Assembly (NCBI GenBank): GCA_937931765.1
Contig: CALHAO010000391.1
Coordinates: 1-19,781, forward strand
Reading direction: 5' to 3'
Length of the DNA stretch: 19,781 nucleotides
DNA from: an uncultured Thiotrichaceae bacterium
Lineage (GTDB): Bacteria; Pseudomonadota; Gammaproteobacteria; Thiotrichales; Thiotrichaceae
The notes under the pieces were generated by a model that was not told the origin of the DNA, ran no database searches, and saw nothing but the letters and a program-made list of their open reading frames with translations. Shown one piece after another: positions 1 to 7,715 of this stretch. Both the position numbers and the translations under genes were made by a program. The stretch's first letter is position 1. Every line of letters starts with the position of its first letter.

Positions 1-1
1 A

Positions 2-814
2 GGCATTAATGTCAGTAAGACTAATCCCCTGCTGACCTTCCTCAAATTGCTAGTGGGCATGGCGTTTGTACTGGCTATATCTGCGTGGATACTCGCTTCT
101 GGTGCAGGCTGGCTGGCCTCGTTTGTACCGTTTGAACAGGAGTTAAAAGTCAGTGCGCTCTACCCTGAATCTGAGGAAGATTCGCAGACGAATCCGGAAT
201 TACAAAACTACCTGGATGACTTGGCTAAACGCCTGCAACCAGCGATGGATTTACCGGAAGGCATGCAAATCACCTTGCATTATCAATCTGAAGATGTAGA
301 GAATGCGTTCGCGACCATTGGCGGTAACATCCTGTTGTATAAAGGCCTGCTGAAAGCACTACCGAATGAGAACAGCCTTGCCATGCTGATCGCACACGAA
401 ATGGCCCACGTGAAATTCCGTCACCCAATCCGGGCCGCCAGCCAGGGCCTTGCAATTAACACCGGCATTAAACTACTGATGGGTTACTCCAACGTCGATA
501 TTCTCGGTAATGCAGGCCTGTACACCCAATTGCATTTCAGCCGCAGCATGGAAACAGAATCGGATATTCAGGGTTTAACTGCGCTGCACTCGGTGTATGG
601 TCATGTGGGTGGTGCGACAGATTTGTTTGAAACGCTGCATGCATTGACTGATGATGGCGGAATAACACCAAAATCAGCATTCTTTAGTACACACCCACTG
701 GATCAGCAACGGATTGACCAGATTAATCAGGCGGCTGGTGAGAATGGCTGGGCTATCGAAGGTAAGACGGTTACGCCGTTGCCGGATGGGTTTATGGGAT
801 GGTTGGGGGAGTAA
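2..814 (+). CDS. M48 family zinc metallopeptidase, 5' truncated by window edge
   Basis: The frame is open to the left edge (reading from base 2), so the N-terminus lies outside the window; a TTG at 47 is only an internal codon that could be mistaken for a start. A hydrophobic segment (bases about 47-130, LLVGMAFVLA...) looks like a membrane anchor, followed by the peptidase domain. The zinc-binding motif HEMAH is at 395-409, in the context LIAHEMAHVKFRH. The downstream ETESDIQGL supplies the third ligand glutamate typical of M48 peptidases. THPLDQQRIDQI near the C-terminus is also a family hallmark. Such proteins act in envelope protein quality control or maturation. The gene converges on the amyloid-like cluster. 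A degraded relative of the middle of this gene lies at about 11350-11490. Confidence 0.9.
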   Translation, partial: GINVSKTNPLLTFLKLLVGMAFVLAISAWILASGAGWLASFVPFEQELKVSALYPESEEDSQTNPELQNYLDDLAKRLQPAMDLPEGMQITLHYQSEDVENAFATIGGNILLYKGLLKALPNENSLAMLIAHEMAHVKFRHPIRAASQGLAINTGIKLLMGYSNVDILGNAGLYTQLHFSRSMETESDIQGLTALHSVYGHVGGATDLFETLHALTDDGGITPKSAFFSTHPLDQQRIDQINQAAGENGWAIEGKTVTPLPDGFMGWLGE

Positions 815-875
815 ATAAAAGACCTGATTCTGGCCTTAGGTGACAGGGCTTTCACGCCCCCCTTGACGTATTACA

Positions 876-1652
876 TCATAATCGCTCCCCAGCATAATTC
901 AGGGCTTGGGATGAGCTATCAACATTATTTTGACTCAGGAAAGAAAGTGGATTCAGGATGATACCTGAGAATTCTTGCCTGATTGCTCCACCAGAACCGT
1001 CCTCAAGCGTGATTAGTGCATTAGCGGCCTGAATCGAATCGCTGGTACTATCTTGCTGAATATTTGCCACACCAATATTGATGGCCTGTATTACATCACT
1101 ACCTGCTGCGGATAGTTGGCCAGATTCAATCAGGTTAGCAGATTGCAGATTATGTGCCCCGCCTGCTTGTAACATTGACAAGGAAATCGCTGTTGTGCTG
1201 ACTTCCTGACTTAACTGTTGAATACTGCCATCTACCGGCGTGAATGCGGCATTGATTGCCTGCGTATTGGAATCACCTATCGTACCAGTCTGATCTAGCT
1301 CAACACTTCTGAGATTGCCGATAACAGTAATATCCTGCCTGGCACCTTCAATCATTTGTGCCTGCATCCAGTTAATGGCTTGTGTCGAGGATTCAGCACC
1401 TGCTTTTTGACGCAGTAATAGCGTATTACTGCCAATATCCAGATTTTGCGTAGAACCTGCTGAAATAGTATCTGTATTGATACCATTAACTGCCTGGATA
1501 GAACCATCAGCAGTAGCGTTTTGGTAAAGTGCTAATGGTGTCGTCACCCTTACACTTTGTGTTAATAGCCAGCTATCTGCGAACGCAGAGTGTGTAGGAA
1601 ATAAACACAGAATAATACGAAGGGTTGCCAGTATAAGGTGTTTATTATTCAT
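876..1652 (-). CDS. Exported QAxN-repeat protein, curlin/HfaD-like (258 aa)
   Basis: It starts at an ATG with a Sec signal peptide ending SAFA-DSW. The mature protein consists of about seven degenerate repeats, each ending in Q-A-x-N (GSIQAVN, SSTQAIN, SNTQAIN, HNLQSAN, DVIQAIN, DSIQAAN, SSQALN) and preceded by an alternating hydrophobic/Gln strand such as LALYQN. The glutamine and asparagine ladders and the strand-turn-strand period resemble curli subunits and holdfast-anchor proteins, without being an obvious CsgA. The mature start (DSWLLTQ) and the end (QALNYAG) match the two other repeat proteins of this cluster, so they are paralogues. It is the last gene of the run, 10 bp after the 250-aa paralogue. 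Role as a surface amyloid or adhesin subunit is inferred. Confidence 0.75.
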   Translation of the reverse strand: MNNKHLILATLRIILCLFPTHSAFADSWLLTQSVRVTTPLALYQNATADGSIQAVNGINTDTISAGSTQNLDIGSNTLLLRQKAGAESSTQAINWMQAQMIEGARQDITVIGNLRSVELDQTGTIGDSNTQAINAAFTPVDGSIQQLSQEVSTTAISLSMLQAGGAHNLQSANLIESGQLSAAGSDVIQAINIGVANIQQDSTSDSIQAANALITLEDGSGGAIRQEFSGIILNPLSFLSQNNVDSSSQALNYAGERL

Positions 1653-1662
1653 AATATTGAAC

Positions 1663-2415
1663 CTATTGTTTTTGATGAAAATAGTTGGCTGTTTTTACCG
1701 AACCATTGGAGTCCGTACTGGAATAGTCAACCCTAATACCAGCCGCTGTAAAATTCTGGGTCACGCTACTGTTAAGGCTACTACTCTCCATGAGTACAAC
1801 GTTACCCGCTTGTACGTTATCCGTACCAGCCTGGTAATACAGGACGTTGCCTGAAGTAACATCAAAACCCTGGGTTATATCAGCTTCACCAGTCCGGGCA
1901 AAATTACCTGCTTGAATATTGTTTGCCCCTCCTTCCTGCTCAAAGACGACTTCATCAGCAGTGACACGCTGATGAAATTGTGAAGGTAGGGCATTCAAGC
2001 TGATAATGGCGTTACCCGCCTGCACATTACCGTCGCCTATATCAGCAGCCTGATGAAAATGTAGAACGCCAACACCCGTTAATGTTTGTTGTGTATTGGT
2101 CACTTGCCCTGCGGTAATCAGGTTCGCGGCCTGATAGCTACTGTGAGTTGACGCAGCCTGCCTCAGGGTAAGGTCTTTCCCACCAAAACGGATAGTTTGC
2201 CGCGAATTTTCCAAAGTGCCCGTAGTAGCATTTTTATCAATACTGATATGATTTAGGGCCTGACTTGCCTGAGCAGAGCCTGTTTGGCTCATAGTTAGAT
2301 GATTGTCCAGATCAACATCCTGAGTAATACTCCAACCATCAGCACACGCCACACTTGTCGCCAGCAAAAAACTGCCTTGGCACAGGACTGAAAACAAACG
2401 TAAGACCATCTTCAT
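1663..2415 (-). CDS. Exported QAxN-repeat protein, curlin/HfaD-like (250 aa)
   Basis: The ATG overlaps the stop of the CsgG-like gene by four bases (ATGA), indicating translational coupling. A signal peptide ends at about VACA-DGW. The mature protein opens with the shared block DGWSITQ and then carries about six repeats ending QALN, QAAN, QAGN, QAGN, QAGN and a degenerate KTAN at the very end. Intervening strands alternate polar and nonpolar residues (LTMSQTG, LTLRQAA, VVFEQEGG), as expected for a beta-solenoid. It is the paralogue of the 258-aa and 397-aa proteins. Tight coupling to the CsgG-like channel gene suggests it is a secreted substrate or a nucleator of that channel; this is inference by analogy with curli and with Caulobacter hfaB-hfaD. 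Confidence 0.75.
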   Translation of the reverse strand: MKMVLRLFSVLCQGSFLLATSVACADGWSITQDVDLDNHLTMSQTGSAQASQALNHISIDKNATTGTLENSRQTIRFGGKDLTLRQAASTHSSYQAANLITAGQVTNTQQTLTGVGVLHFHQAADIGDGNVQAGNAIISLNALPSQFHQRVTADEVVFEQEGGANNIQAGNFARTGEADITQGFDVTSGNVLYYQAGTDNVQAGNVVLMESSSLNSSVTQNFTAAGIRVDYSSTDSNGSVKTANYFHQKQ

Positions 2416-3410
2416 TCCGCACGCCTCTGTGCTGTTGGCGCTGTGTAGCTATCTCTCAGTACTTGTTGCTCATCTGAAAAACAAGAAGAGAAATTTGTAT
2501 TTCCCCCATAGGCTTTATCCAGTAACCAGAATGCTGCAGCATCCAACAGGTTTTTTTGCGCCCCGTGGACACCTTCAACTTCCACTCTATTTCTGGAAAT
2601 ACCATAGAAACCATCCCCGGCACCAATGCGCAAACGGAAGGTCTTATTTTCACGGTAGAAAATCAAATCAAAGGAGCGAGAAGCCACCACCAGATTAGTG
2701 CGGGGATCAACCAGATTCATCACCAATGAAATAGCCCGTGCTGAGCTGGTTTTACCGGCATCGACCTGCCCACTGACACGCCGCCAGATGTTATCTTCTT
2801 CATTATCAGCCAACCGTTTTGAGCGGCTACCAGCATTCTGCCCGGAGCCTTCTTGTATCAGGTTATCTGTATCAAATCGGGTAAATGAGCCGCTGACAAT
2901 CAAAGGCACCAACCGGGTTGCGTGCGGCAGTTTTTTAGCTGTTCTGGCCTGATTAATTAATGCGCCGTAGGTTTGATGGAAAGCATGCATGTTTTTGGTA
3001 GATGGCAGACCAAAACGATTCAGGCCAACGTTCTCTTTACTGGTTTGGCGAAAGATAGCAGGAAATGTATCGGTCACCAATCCGGCATGCGGGTAAAGAT
3101 GACTGCTCAATACATTTATTAACTGTATCCTGCCTGCATCTGACAAGGGGCCATCCTGAGCACTGTGTGTTTTAACAGTACCGTCAGTGACATCGCGAAT
3201 CACAAACACATACGCCGTCTGCGGGTTACCTTTTTCCAGAGCAGAACTCATACAACTGATAGTATCTGTCATGTTGGAACGGGTCAGGGTGGGTGTTTCA
3301 CGGAACTTATCCTTGATCACCACTTTACTATTGGAACAGCCAGCCAGCACCCCTGTTGTCAGTAAAAATACTGCTACCCCATATAGCCTTTTTTTACTGA
3401 CAATTTTCAA
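2412..3410 (-). CDS. CsgG/HfaB-family outer-membrane secretion lipoprotein
   Basis: This 332-aa protein starts at TTG, supported by an AGGAG ribosome binding site nine bases upstream that lies inside the end of the preceding gene. A lipobox (VLAGC, Cys25) marks it as a lipoprotein. The fold signature of CsgG-type pores is visible: an IVSGSFTRFDTDN strand (about 172-184) corresponding to the CsgG sequence around its 'G-x-(I/F)-x-x-(F/Y)-D' block, then VMNLVDPRTNLVVASRS (about 230-246), and a C-terminal helix LLDAAAFWLLDKA. CsgG and HfaB form oligomeric outer-membrane channels that export unfolded amyloid or anchor subunits. Three repeat-protein genes in the same run supply plausible substrates. 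Assignment to family is good; the exact subgroup (curli versus holdfast) is not resolved. Confidence 0.75.
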   Translation of the reverse strand: MKIVSKKRLYGVAVFLLTTGVLAGCSNSKVVIKDKFRETPTLTRSNMTDTISCMSSALEKGNPQTAYVFVIRDVTDGTVKTHSAQDGPLSDAGRIQLINVLSSHLYPHAGLVTDTFPAIFRQTSKENVGLNRFGLPSTKNMHAFHQTYGALINQARTAKKLPHATRLVPLIVSGSFTRFDTDNLIQEGSGQNAGSRSKRLADNEEDNIWRRVSGQVDAGKTSSARAISLVMNLVDPRTNLVVASRSFDLIFYRENKTFRLRIGAGDGFYGISRNRVEVEGVHGAQKNLLDAAAFWLLDKAYGGNTNFSSCFSDEQQVLRDSYTAPTAQRRAE

Positions 3411-3756
3411 AATTCACTTCTCCTATATAGACATTACTGACCACTTCTGTCCCAGAAGGCATGCCCATGCCATCATCAGTATCGACATAAGTCGCATAGA
3501 AAGCACACTTGGGTTGCTCAATATCATCGACAATAAACTCATCCCCGTTAGGAGCCTGCACCCGATAGCCATCTGTCCAGTCGACATAATAAGGCTTAAA
3601 ATCGACCTGAGCAGCGGCGACCAACTTACCAGGATTCAGATTTTCATAACTGGACGGCACGGATGGATAGGAAGGTCTTAGCTGGTCACCCTGCGCCTGT
3701 GCTTCAATAGCACTGACCAGGATGACTGAAGATAAAAATAGATATGGGTATTTCAT
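3394..3756 (-). CDS. Small exported protein of CsgG-like cluster, HfaA-position (120 aa)
   Basis: A signal peptide (MKYPYLFLSSVILVS...AQA) is followed by about 98 residues without recognised domains. It is rich in Tyr, Asp and Asn, has two cysteines (Lys-Cys-Ala and the penultimate Cys) and a segment YRVQAPNGDEFIVDD. It lacks QAxN repeats. Its last 17 bp overlap the CsgG-like gene, so the two are translated as a unit. In Caulobacter the gene just before hfaB is hfaA, a small secreted attachment protein, and in curli operons small partners (CsgE, CsgF) accompany CsgG. An accessory or anchor role is therefore the best guess from context, not from clear sequence similarity. Confidence 0.65.
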   Translation of the reverse strand: MKYPYLFLSSVILVSAIEAQAQGDQLRPSYPSVPSSYENLNPGKLVAAAQVDFKPYYVDWTDGYRVQAPNGDEFIVDDIEQPKCAFYATYVDTDDGMGMPSGTEVVSNVYIGEVNFENCQ

Positions 3757-3784
3757 TGTTTGGCCCTGTTTTTATTATTTTTAT

Positions 3785-3820
3785 GGAAAAGGGGAGACAA
3801 ATATAACCCAGCCCTTTTCC
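3785..3820 (-). terminator. Inter-cistronic hairpin after the 397-aa repeat gene
   Basis: A perfect 9-bp inverted repeat (GGAAAAGGG at 3785-3793, CCCTTTTCC at 3812-3820) with an 18-base loop sits in the 89-bp gap between the 397-aa gene and the 120-aa gene. No uninterrupted T-run follows on the minus strand, so this may be an RNA-stabilising or attenuating hairpin rather than a strong terminator. Such an element would give more message for the first, likely most abundant, subunit. Confidence 0.4.
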
Positions 3821-3845
3821 TTTTGTTATCAGCTATTATTAATGA

Positions 3846-5039
3846 TTAATTCTTAACGCCTGCGTAATTAGCGGCCTGAATGGAATTATTGGCGGAAGTT
3901 TGTGTCATTACCAATTGGGCAACATCCACTTCCTGGGCAGCAAAACCGTCACCCCCGGTCAGCAGTGCATTTCCCGCCTGTAAGGCTAAGGTGGTGCTAT
4001 CCTGATTCATGGTCAGAGTAGCACTACCCGTCAGAATACCCTGAATAGCATTAACATCAGCGCCGACATCTGAAGCATCCAGCAAGTTGCCCGCCTGGAT
4101 AGTGCCTTTACCACTGCTGGTCTGCTCAAGGTAAACAGCATCATCATTAGAATCACCCATGATCTGGGAAACATCGGCCACTACGCCGGTTGTGATCAGG
4201 TAGTTACCCGCCTGGATGCTGCCTGCGCCCGCTTTATTCTGGGTCATATTAATGTCGTCACCTGACAGCGACTGATCCAGAAAAGTAACATCAGCAGCGC
4301 TGACCATATTACCTGCCTGAAGGCCGGTGCCGCTAGTGGTTTGACTAAACTGCACAGTGGGCGACTCAACCGTTTGAGTGACATCATCAATAGTGCTGCC
4401 GGTGGCTTCCATACGGTTAGCTGCCTGCGTATTACTGCCTGCACCTTGTTGGTCAAGCGACAGTGAACCTGATGGGATAACGTCTTGCGTGACTATACCC
4501 CCAAGCACAGCGCCTTCTGCATTATTGACAGCCTGAATATTGTTGTCAGTGCCGGTATTTTGGGTCAGGTCGATACTGCTCGCAGTATTAGCTGTCTGGG
4601 TAAGATCAACAAGGTTGGTAGCCGCCGCATGGTTCAGCGCCTGCGTGTTACCGCCGCTGCCAGTACCGGACTGATTCAGGGTGACTGAACCGGTGTCGGT
4701 ATGCAACTGCTCAAAGGTATCAATGGCATCACCAATGGTTGCGGCGACAGCGTAGTTGGCTGCCTGAGTGGAGTTTTCGGTTGTGCCGTCCTGATTCAGG
4801 ATCAGTCCATTGGCACCCATGGCAGAAGTCTGACTAGAGCCGCTGTTAATGGTAGAAGTTGCCCCCATATTAATCGCATTCAGGGCTTGCACCGAACCAT
4901 TGCTGCTATCGGTCTGGGTGAGTGTGGTGTCTGCTCCCAAAGTCGCGGTTTGGGTCAGGTCCCAGCTATCCGCATGGGCAGTTGCACCCATCAGAGCGAA
5001 AGTGACTGCAGTGGCTAAAGTCAGTTTGACGTGTTTCAT
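3846..5039 (-). CDS. Major exported QAxN-repeat protein, candidate amyloid subunit (397 aa)
   Basis: I choose the ATG at 5039 (MKHVKLTLA), preceded by AAAAGGA nine bases upstream and starting a signal peptide cleaved at AHA-DSW; an in-frame ATG at 5120 would hide the signal. About ten repeats of roughly 35-45 residues each end in QA-x-N (QALN, QAAN, QALN, QAVN, QAAN, QAGN four times, QAAN). Each has a strand such as LTLTQTD or INMTQNK, then a Gly/Ser/Asn turn. The composition is very rich in Q, N, G, S and T and poor in charge, as in functional amyloids (curlin, FapC) and HfaD-type anchors. It is the largest of three paralogues and first in the cluster, and so probably the main fibre subunit (inference). 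Confidence 0.75.
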   Translation of the reverse strand: MKHVKLTLATAVTFALMGATAHADSWDLTQTATLGADTTLTQTDSSNGSVQALNAINMGATSTINSGSSQTSAMGANGLILNQDGTTENSTQAANYAVAATIGDAIDTFEQLHTDTGSVTLNQSGTGSGGNTQALNHAAATNLVDLTQTANTASSIDLTQNTGTDNNIQAVNNAEGAVLGGIVTQDVIPSGSLSLDQQGAGSNTQAANRMEATGSTIDDVTQTVESPTVQFSQTTSGTGLQAGNMVSAADVTFLDQSLSGDDINMTQNKAGAGSIQAGNYLITTGVVADVSQIMGDSNDDAVYLEQTSSGKGTIQAGNLLDASDVGADVNAIQGILTGSATLTMNQDSTTLALQAGNALLTGGDGFAAQEVDVAQLVMTQTSANNSIQAANYAGVKN

Positions 5040-5220
5040 GGTGGTTTTCCTTTTATTGTTAGGATTTGTGGTTAAGTATCTGCCGGAAAGGCAGTGGGGA
5101 AATAGTTGGGGTGTATTCATGTTTACAGACCTTATTGTTATTAATATTATTTAATGTGTATGAGCTTTTAATTTAAGCGTATTAACATTTTGCCAAGAAG
5201 ACAAACAAAAAAAGACAAAA
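5040..5220 (-). promoter_or_regulatory. AT-rich leader region of the amyloid-like cluster
   Basis: The 181 bp between the end of DGR target 1 and the first repeat gene are strongly AT-rich and hold no convincing gene. It is the only sizeable gap before the five-gene run, so the promoter is expected here. TTGGCA on the minus strand at about 5189-5194 could be a -35 element, but no good -10 box at standard spacing is seen. The ribosome binding site AAGGA lies just before 5039. Confidence 0.3.
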
Positions 5221-5316
5221 TCACTGACCGGAACGGACTAACCGAACAGCATAACCACCGTCACGGTAAGTCCAACCGTCGTCACCGTTAGCGAAGGAGA
5301 CACCCCAGGCATCGGG
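5221..5316 (-). repeat. DGR variable repeat VR1
   Basis: These 96 bp at the 3' end of target 1 align without gaps to the template repeat at 7716-7811. Within the 21-codon core every one of 17 differences falls on an adenine of the TR coding strand (for example AAT to GGT, AAC to TCC, AAT to GCT, AAC to TAC); G, C and T positions are unchanged. The last 30 bp, the likely initiation-of-mutagenic-homing segment, differ from the TR by one base only (GAG in TR, CAG in VR). Confidence 0.95.
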
Positions 5317-5775
5317 CGGGGAGCCATTTGACATTGGACTACTGCTCCACGTAACCGAATTGGGAGTATCAGGAAATACAACTGTATTAACAGCAGGACT
5401 AACCCGGCAATATTCCACGATACTCTTCAGCTCTTTCAGATCAGGAACACGCCAATCAGTATGCCCGGCGAAGTTACTGTTTTTTGCTCGTTGCAGCGCA
5501 GCTGTCCAGGCCCAGCTCATGGCTTCTTCTGAAGCGCGACAGGAGTCATCCAGATAGTCGTCCGGCGTGTCATTGTCGGCGAAGGTCATTCCTTCAACGC
5601 AGCGCTTCCAGGTCAGGCCGGTGGTGGTGTGAGTGGCGGTGCCACCGGGGTGGAAGACAAACCCGCTGGTGGGCGTACTTTCCATCATATTAAGGTTGCT
5701 ACAGGTTTGGGCATTTGCTACACCATTCAGCCATAGTCCGCTTAACAGAATGCCTGTGAGCCATTGTTTTTTCAT
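5221..5775 (-). CDS. DGR target protein 1: exported DUF1566 (C-type-lectin-fold) protein, 184 aa
   Basis: The start at 5775 (MKKQWLTG) is chosen over an upstream in-frame start because GGAG lies 11 bases before it and a signal peptide (cleavage near ANA-QT) begins there. The longer frame only overlaps the Avd gene. The mature protein is a single DUF1566/Lcl_C domain: TGLTWKRC (about 52-59), TDWRVPDLKELKSIV (106-120), VTWSSSP (141-147), then AWGVSF and the terminal AVRLVRSGQ. Residues about 153-184 are the variable repeat. DUF1566 and the related FGE folds are standard DGR targets in which varied residues form a ligand-binding surface. It lies 22 bp after the Avd gene and ends the DGR run. It has no obvious membrane anchor besides the signal peptide. 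Confidence 0.85.
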   Translation of the reverse strand: MKKQWLTGILLSGLWLNGVANAQTCSNLNMMESTPTSGFVFHPGGTATHTTTGLTWKRCVEGMTFADNDTPDDYLDDSCRASEEAMSWAWTAALQRAKNSNFAGHTDWRVPDLKELKSIVEYCRVSPAVNTVVFPDTPNSVTWSSSPMSNGSPPDAWGVSFANGDDGWTYRDGGYAVRLVRSGQ

Positions 5776-5797
5776 AATCGTTATTCTCCGGTTATTG

Positions 5798-6193
5798 TTA
5801 TTCATAATTCGATGAGTTGTGGGTGGCAGTGTTAGCTGCCAATGTACGCTTGAACCACCCGCCCGCCTGTTTACCCACCCGGACGGCTCCCTGTGCCGCC
5901 TGTTCAAACTGAGCAAAATTGTGGAAGGCATTAAGCTCTTTAGCCAGCCGCAGTTGAAGCTTAAGGTCGTCTACCGCCAGCACTAAAGCATGTAAATGCT
6001 CCTTTTGCCGGGGCTTATCGTGCAGTGCCCGCTGGATCAGCCGCATACAACGCATAGCCTGTACCCGTATTTCGCTGCCCAGCGTGTATTTGTGGTAACG
6101 GGGGAAGCTGCGTACCGCCTGCTCCAGGTGCAGTAATAAAATTTCCATGTCCCGCTGTATCGGGGTACGCCACATGAACGGTCGCTTAACCAT
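5798..6193 (-). CDS. avd: DGR accessory variability determinant (Avd-like), 131 aa
   Basis: A small, basic, all-helical protein whose ATG overlaps the RT stop by eight bases. It contains the Avd signature RSFPRYHKYTLGSEIR (about 28-43) followed by long amphipathic helices (VQAMRCMRLIQRAL, LHALVLAVDDLKLQLRLAKEL), consistent with the four-helix bundle that assembles as a pentamer and binds the RT and the TR RNA. Avd is required for cDNA synthesis and mutagenic homing in characterised DGRs such as that of phage BPP-1. The length matches the family (about 110-130 aa). The order RT then avd differs from BPP-1, where avd precedes the TR and RT. The distantly similar 23S-rRNA intervening-sequence (S23) proteins are the main alternative, but the context settles it. 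Confidence 0.85.
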   Translation of the reverse strand: MVKRPFMWRTPIQRDMEILLLHLEQAVRSFPRYHKYTLGSEIRVQAMRCMRLIQRALHDKPRQKEHLHALVLAVDDLKLQLRLAKELNAFHNFAQFEQAAQGAVRVGKQAGGWFKRTLAANTATHNSSNYE

Positions 6194-7712
6194 AATAATA
6201 CTCCATAGCCACCCGTTGTTTCAGGCCGCTCCTGAGAAAACCCTGCTCTTCCACCAAAACATACGGCAGGGCATTTAAACGCAAATGCTGCAGGAACGTG
6301 GATAAAACCGCCGGAGCAAGGTAAACAGCCGGACGCATTTCAGGTTTAAAACGCACTTTTTTGACCGGGTGTAACCAGGTCTGCAGCCGCAAATCGGCAT
6401 GACAACAGGTAGCGTCCTGTGCAAATAACATGAATCGCCAGCCCAGTTGCATTATTAACAAATGTTCCGGCCACTGCTGCCGGAACCAGTGCCACTGGGC
6501 TTTCAGGCTATTAGCCTGCAGCGGCTTCCAACGTGGAGTAATACTGCTGCTGGCCGGATTCAGGGTAAATAGTTTCCCCAGCCACGAGTATTGCCGCCAT
6601 AGTGCGACCAACAGGTGATAACTGTTTGCATGGCGACAATGCCCGAGGTAACTGGCGAGCATTGCATGCAAGGCATCCAAATCGGTGTTACGTAAATCCA
6701 GATATGGCTCTGCCGTCAGGCGACAAGTTTGACTCTGCAGCTTTTCGTGCAGGTGGGCGATAACCCGGTTACGAACCAGACGATAATCTGCCCGTACTAC
6801 ATAACCCAGAAAATCAATGCCATTCCCCAAAGGCGCAAGACGGGTAGCTGCCCTCAGATCCAGATGTAATTTTTCCGCCAGAAAAGCCTCAATCTGCCCT
6901 TGCCATACCTGTAGTTGCTGTCGATCAGGATGCAACAGCACAAAATCATCCACATAACGCAGGTAATGGCGACATGGTAAACGGCGCTTAATAAACTGAT
7001 CAAGCTCATTGAGGTAAACGTTAGCAAAAAACTGGCTGGTCAGATTGCCGATAGGCAAACCACACCGCGCAGATGCTGCGGCCAGTCGCTTGTGCTCCGG
7101 CACACAATGCCGGGGCGGATTACCGACATAGACCACATTCCGGGCAGGGTGAGTCTCCAGTAAACGATGGGAGAGCCAACGCAGCCATTGATGCTTTTCC
7201 GGACTGATTTTTCCTTTACGTCCCATTTTTTCCAGATGCCGCTTCAGCAGGTCATACAGAATTTCCCGGTTGATACGGTTAAAAAAGTTCCTGATGTCGA
7301 GCTGCAGATAGTAGCCGTCATGAGGCGAAGACTGTTCACGCACAGAGCGCATGAAACCCTGTAAGCGTTCCACCGCGCTATGTGTTCCTTTACCAGTGCG
7401 GTTGGAATAGCTGTCGTAAATAAAAACCGGCTCATACAACTGTTCCAGTTCGGGAACCAATAGATGGTGTACCACCCGGTCAGCAAAAGCAGCAGCATGT
7501 ATTTCCCGCGCCTTAGGCCGGGTAACTACAAAACAAACAGAGCGTGAAGGTCGCCACTGACGTGTCTGTAAACGCTCAGACAACGTGGACAGTTCATCCA
7601 GCAGTTTGTGTTCAAACTGTAACACACCTGCTGACTTCCGCTTATGACGGCGGCAGGCCTTGTAGGCGTAGTAGCAGTGTTGGAAACTGCCGAAATTTTC
7701 ATTATCCATCAT
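6186..7712 (-). CDS. DGR reverse transcriptase with C-terminal extension (508 aa)
   Basis: A reverse transcriptase with the core motifs in order: LQLDIRNFF (about 136-144, first catalytic Asp139), LPIGNLTSQFFAN (219-231) and YVDD (253-256, catalytic Asp pair), then GIDFLGYVV (299-307). The IGxxxSQ form of motif 4 is the hallmark of DGR RTs; group II intron RTs have QGxxxSP. It copies the TR RNA with infidelity at adenines so that the cDNA replaces a VR. It starts at ATG 7712, only three bases after the TR stop codon, and overlaps avd downstream. At 508 aa it is longer than most DGR RTs: residues about 390-508 form an extra C-terminal region including PYVLVEEQGFLRSGLKQR, which I cannot assign. 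Confidence 0.95.
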   Translation of the reverse strand: MMDNENFGSFQHCYYAYKACRRHKRKSAGVLQFEHKLLDELSTLSERLQTRQWRPSRSVCFVVTRPKAREIHAAAFADRVVHHLLVPELEQLYEPVFIYDSYSNRTGKGTHSAVERLQGFMRSVREQSSPHDGYYLQLDIRNFFNRINREILYDLLKRHLEKMGRKGKISPEKHQWLRWLSHRLLETHPARNVVYVGNPPRHCVPEHKRLAAASARCGLPIGNLTSQFFANVYLNELDQFIKRRLPCRHYLRYVDDFVLLHPDRQQLQVWQGQIEAFLAEKLHLDLRAATRLAPLGNGIDFLGYVVRADYRLVRNRVIAHLHEKLQSQTCRLTAEPYLDLRNTDLDALHAMLASYLGHCRHANSYHLLVALWRQYSWLGKLFTLNPASSSITPRWKPLQANSLKAQWHWFRQQWPEHLLIMQLGWRFMLFAQDATCCHADLRLQTWLHPVKKVRFKPEMRPAVYLAPAVLSTFLQHLRLNALPYVLVEEQGFLRSGLKQRVAMEYYYG

Positions 7713-7715
7713 TTC

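Noticed and set aside
844..860. Terminator between the convergent M48 and 258-aa genes
   Set aside because: Only a 4-bp stem (GGGC/GCCC) with no T-run on either strand.
876..5039. Canonical curli csgBAC/csgDEFG operon
   Set aside because: Only a CsgG-like gene is recognisable; the repeat proteins do not have the 22-residue curlin repeat, and no CsgD, CsgE, CsgF or CsgC is seen.
5776..5931. N-terminal extension of target 1 from an upstream in-frame start
   Set aside because: It overlaps the Avd gene, would bury the signal peptide, and a good ribosome binding site precedes the ATG at 5775.
6186..7712. Retron or group II intron reverse transcriptase
   Set aside because: Motif 4 is IGNLTSQ (DGR type), no intron maturase/HNH domain or msr-msd structure is seen, and the TR/VR pairs and Avd are present.
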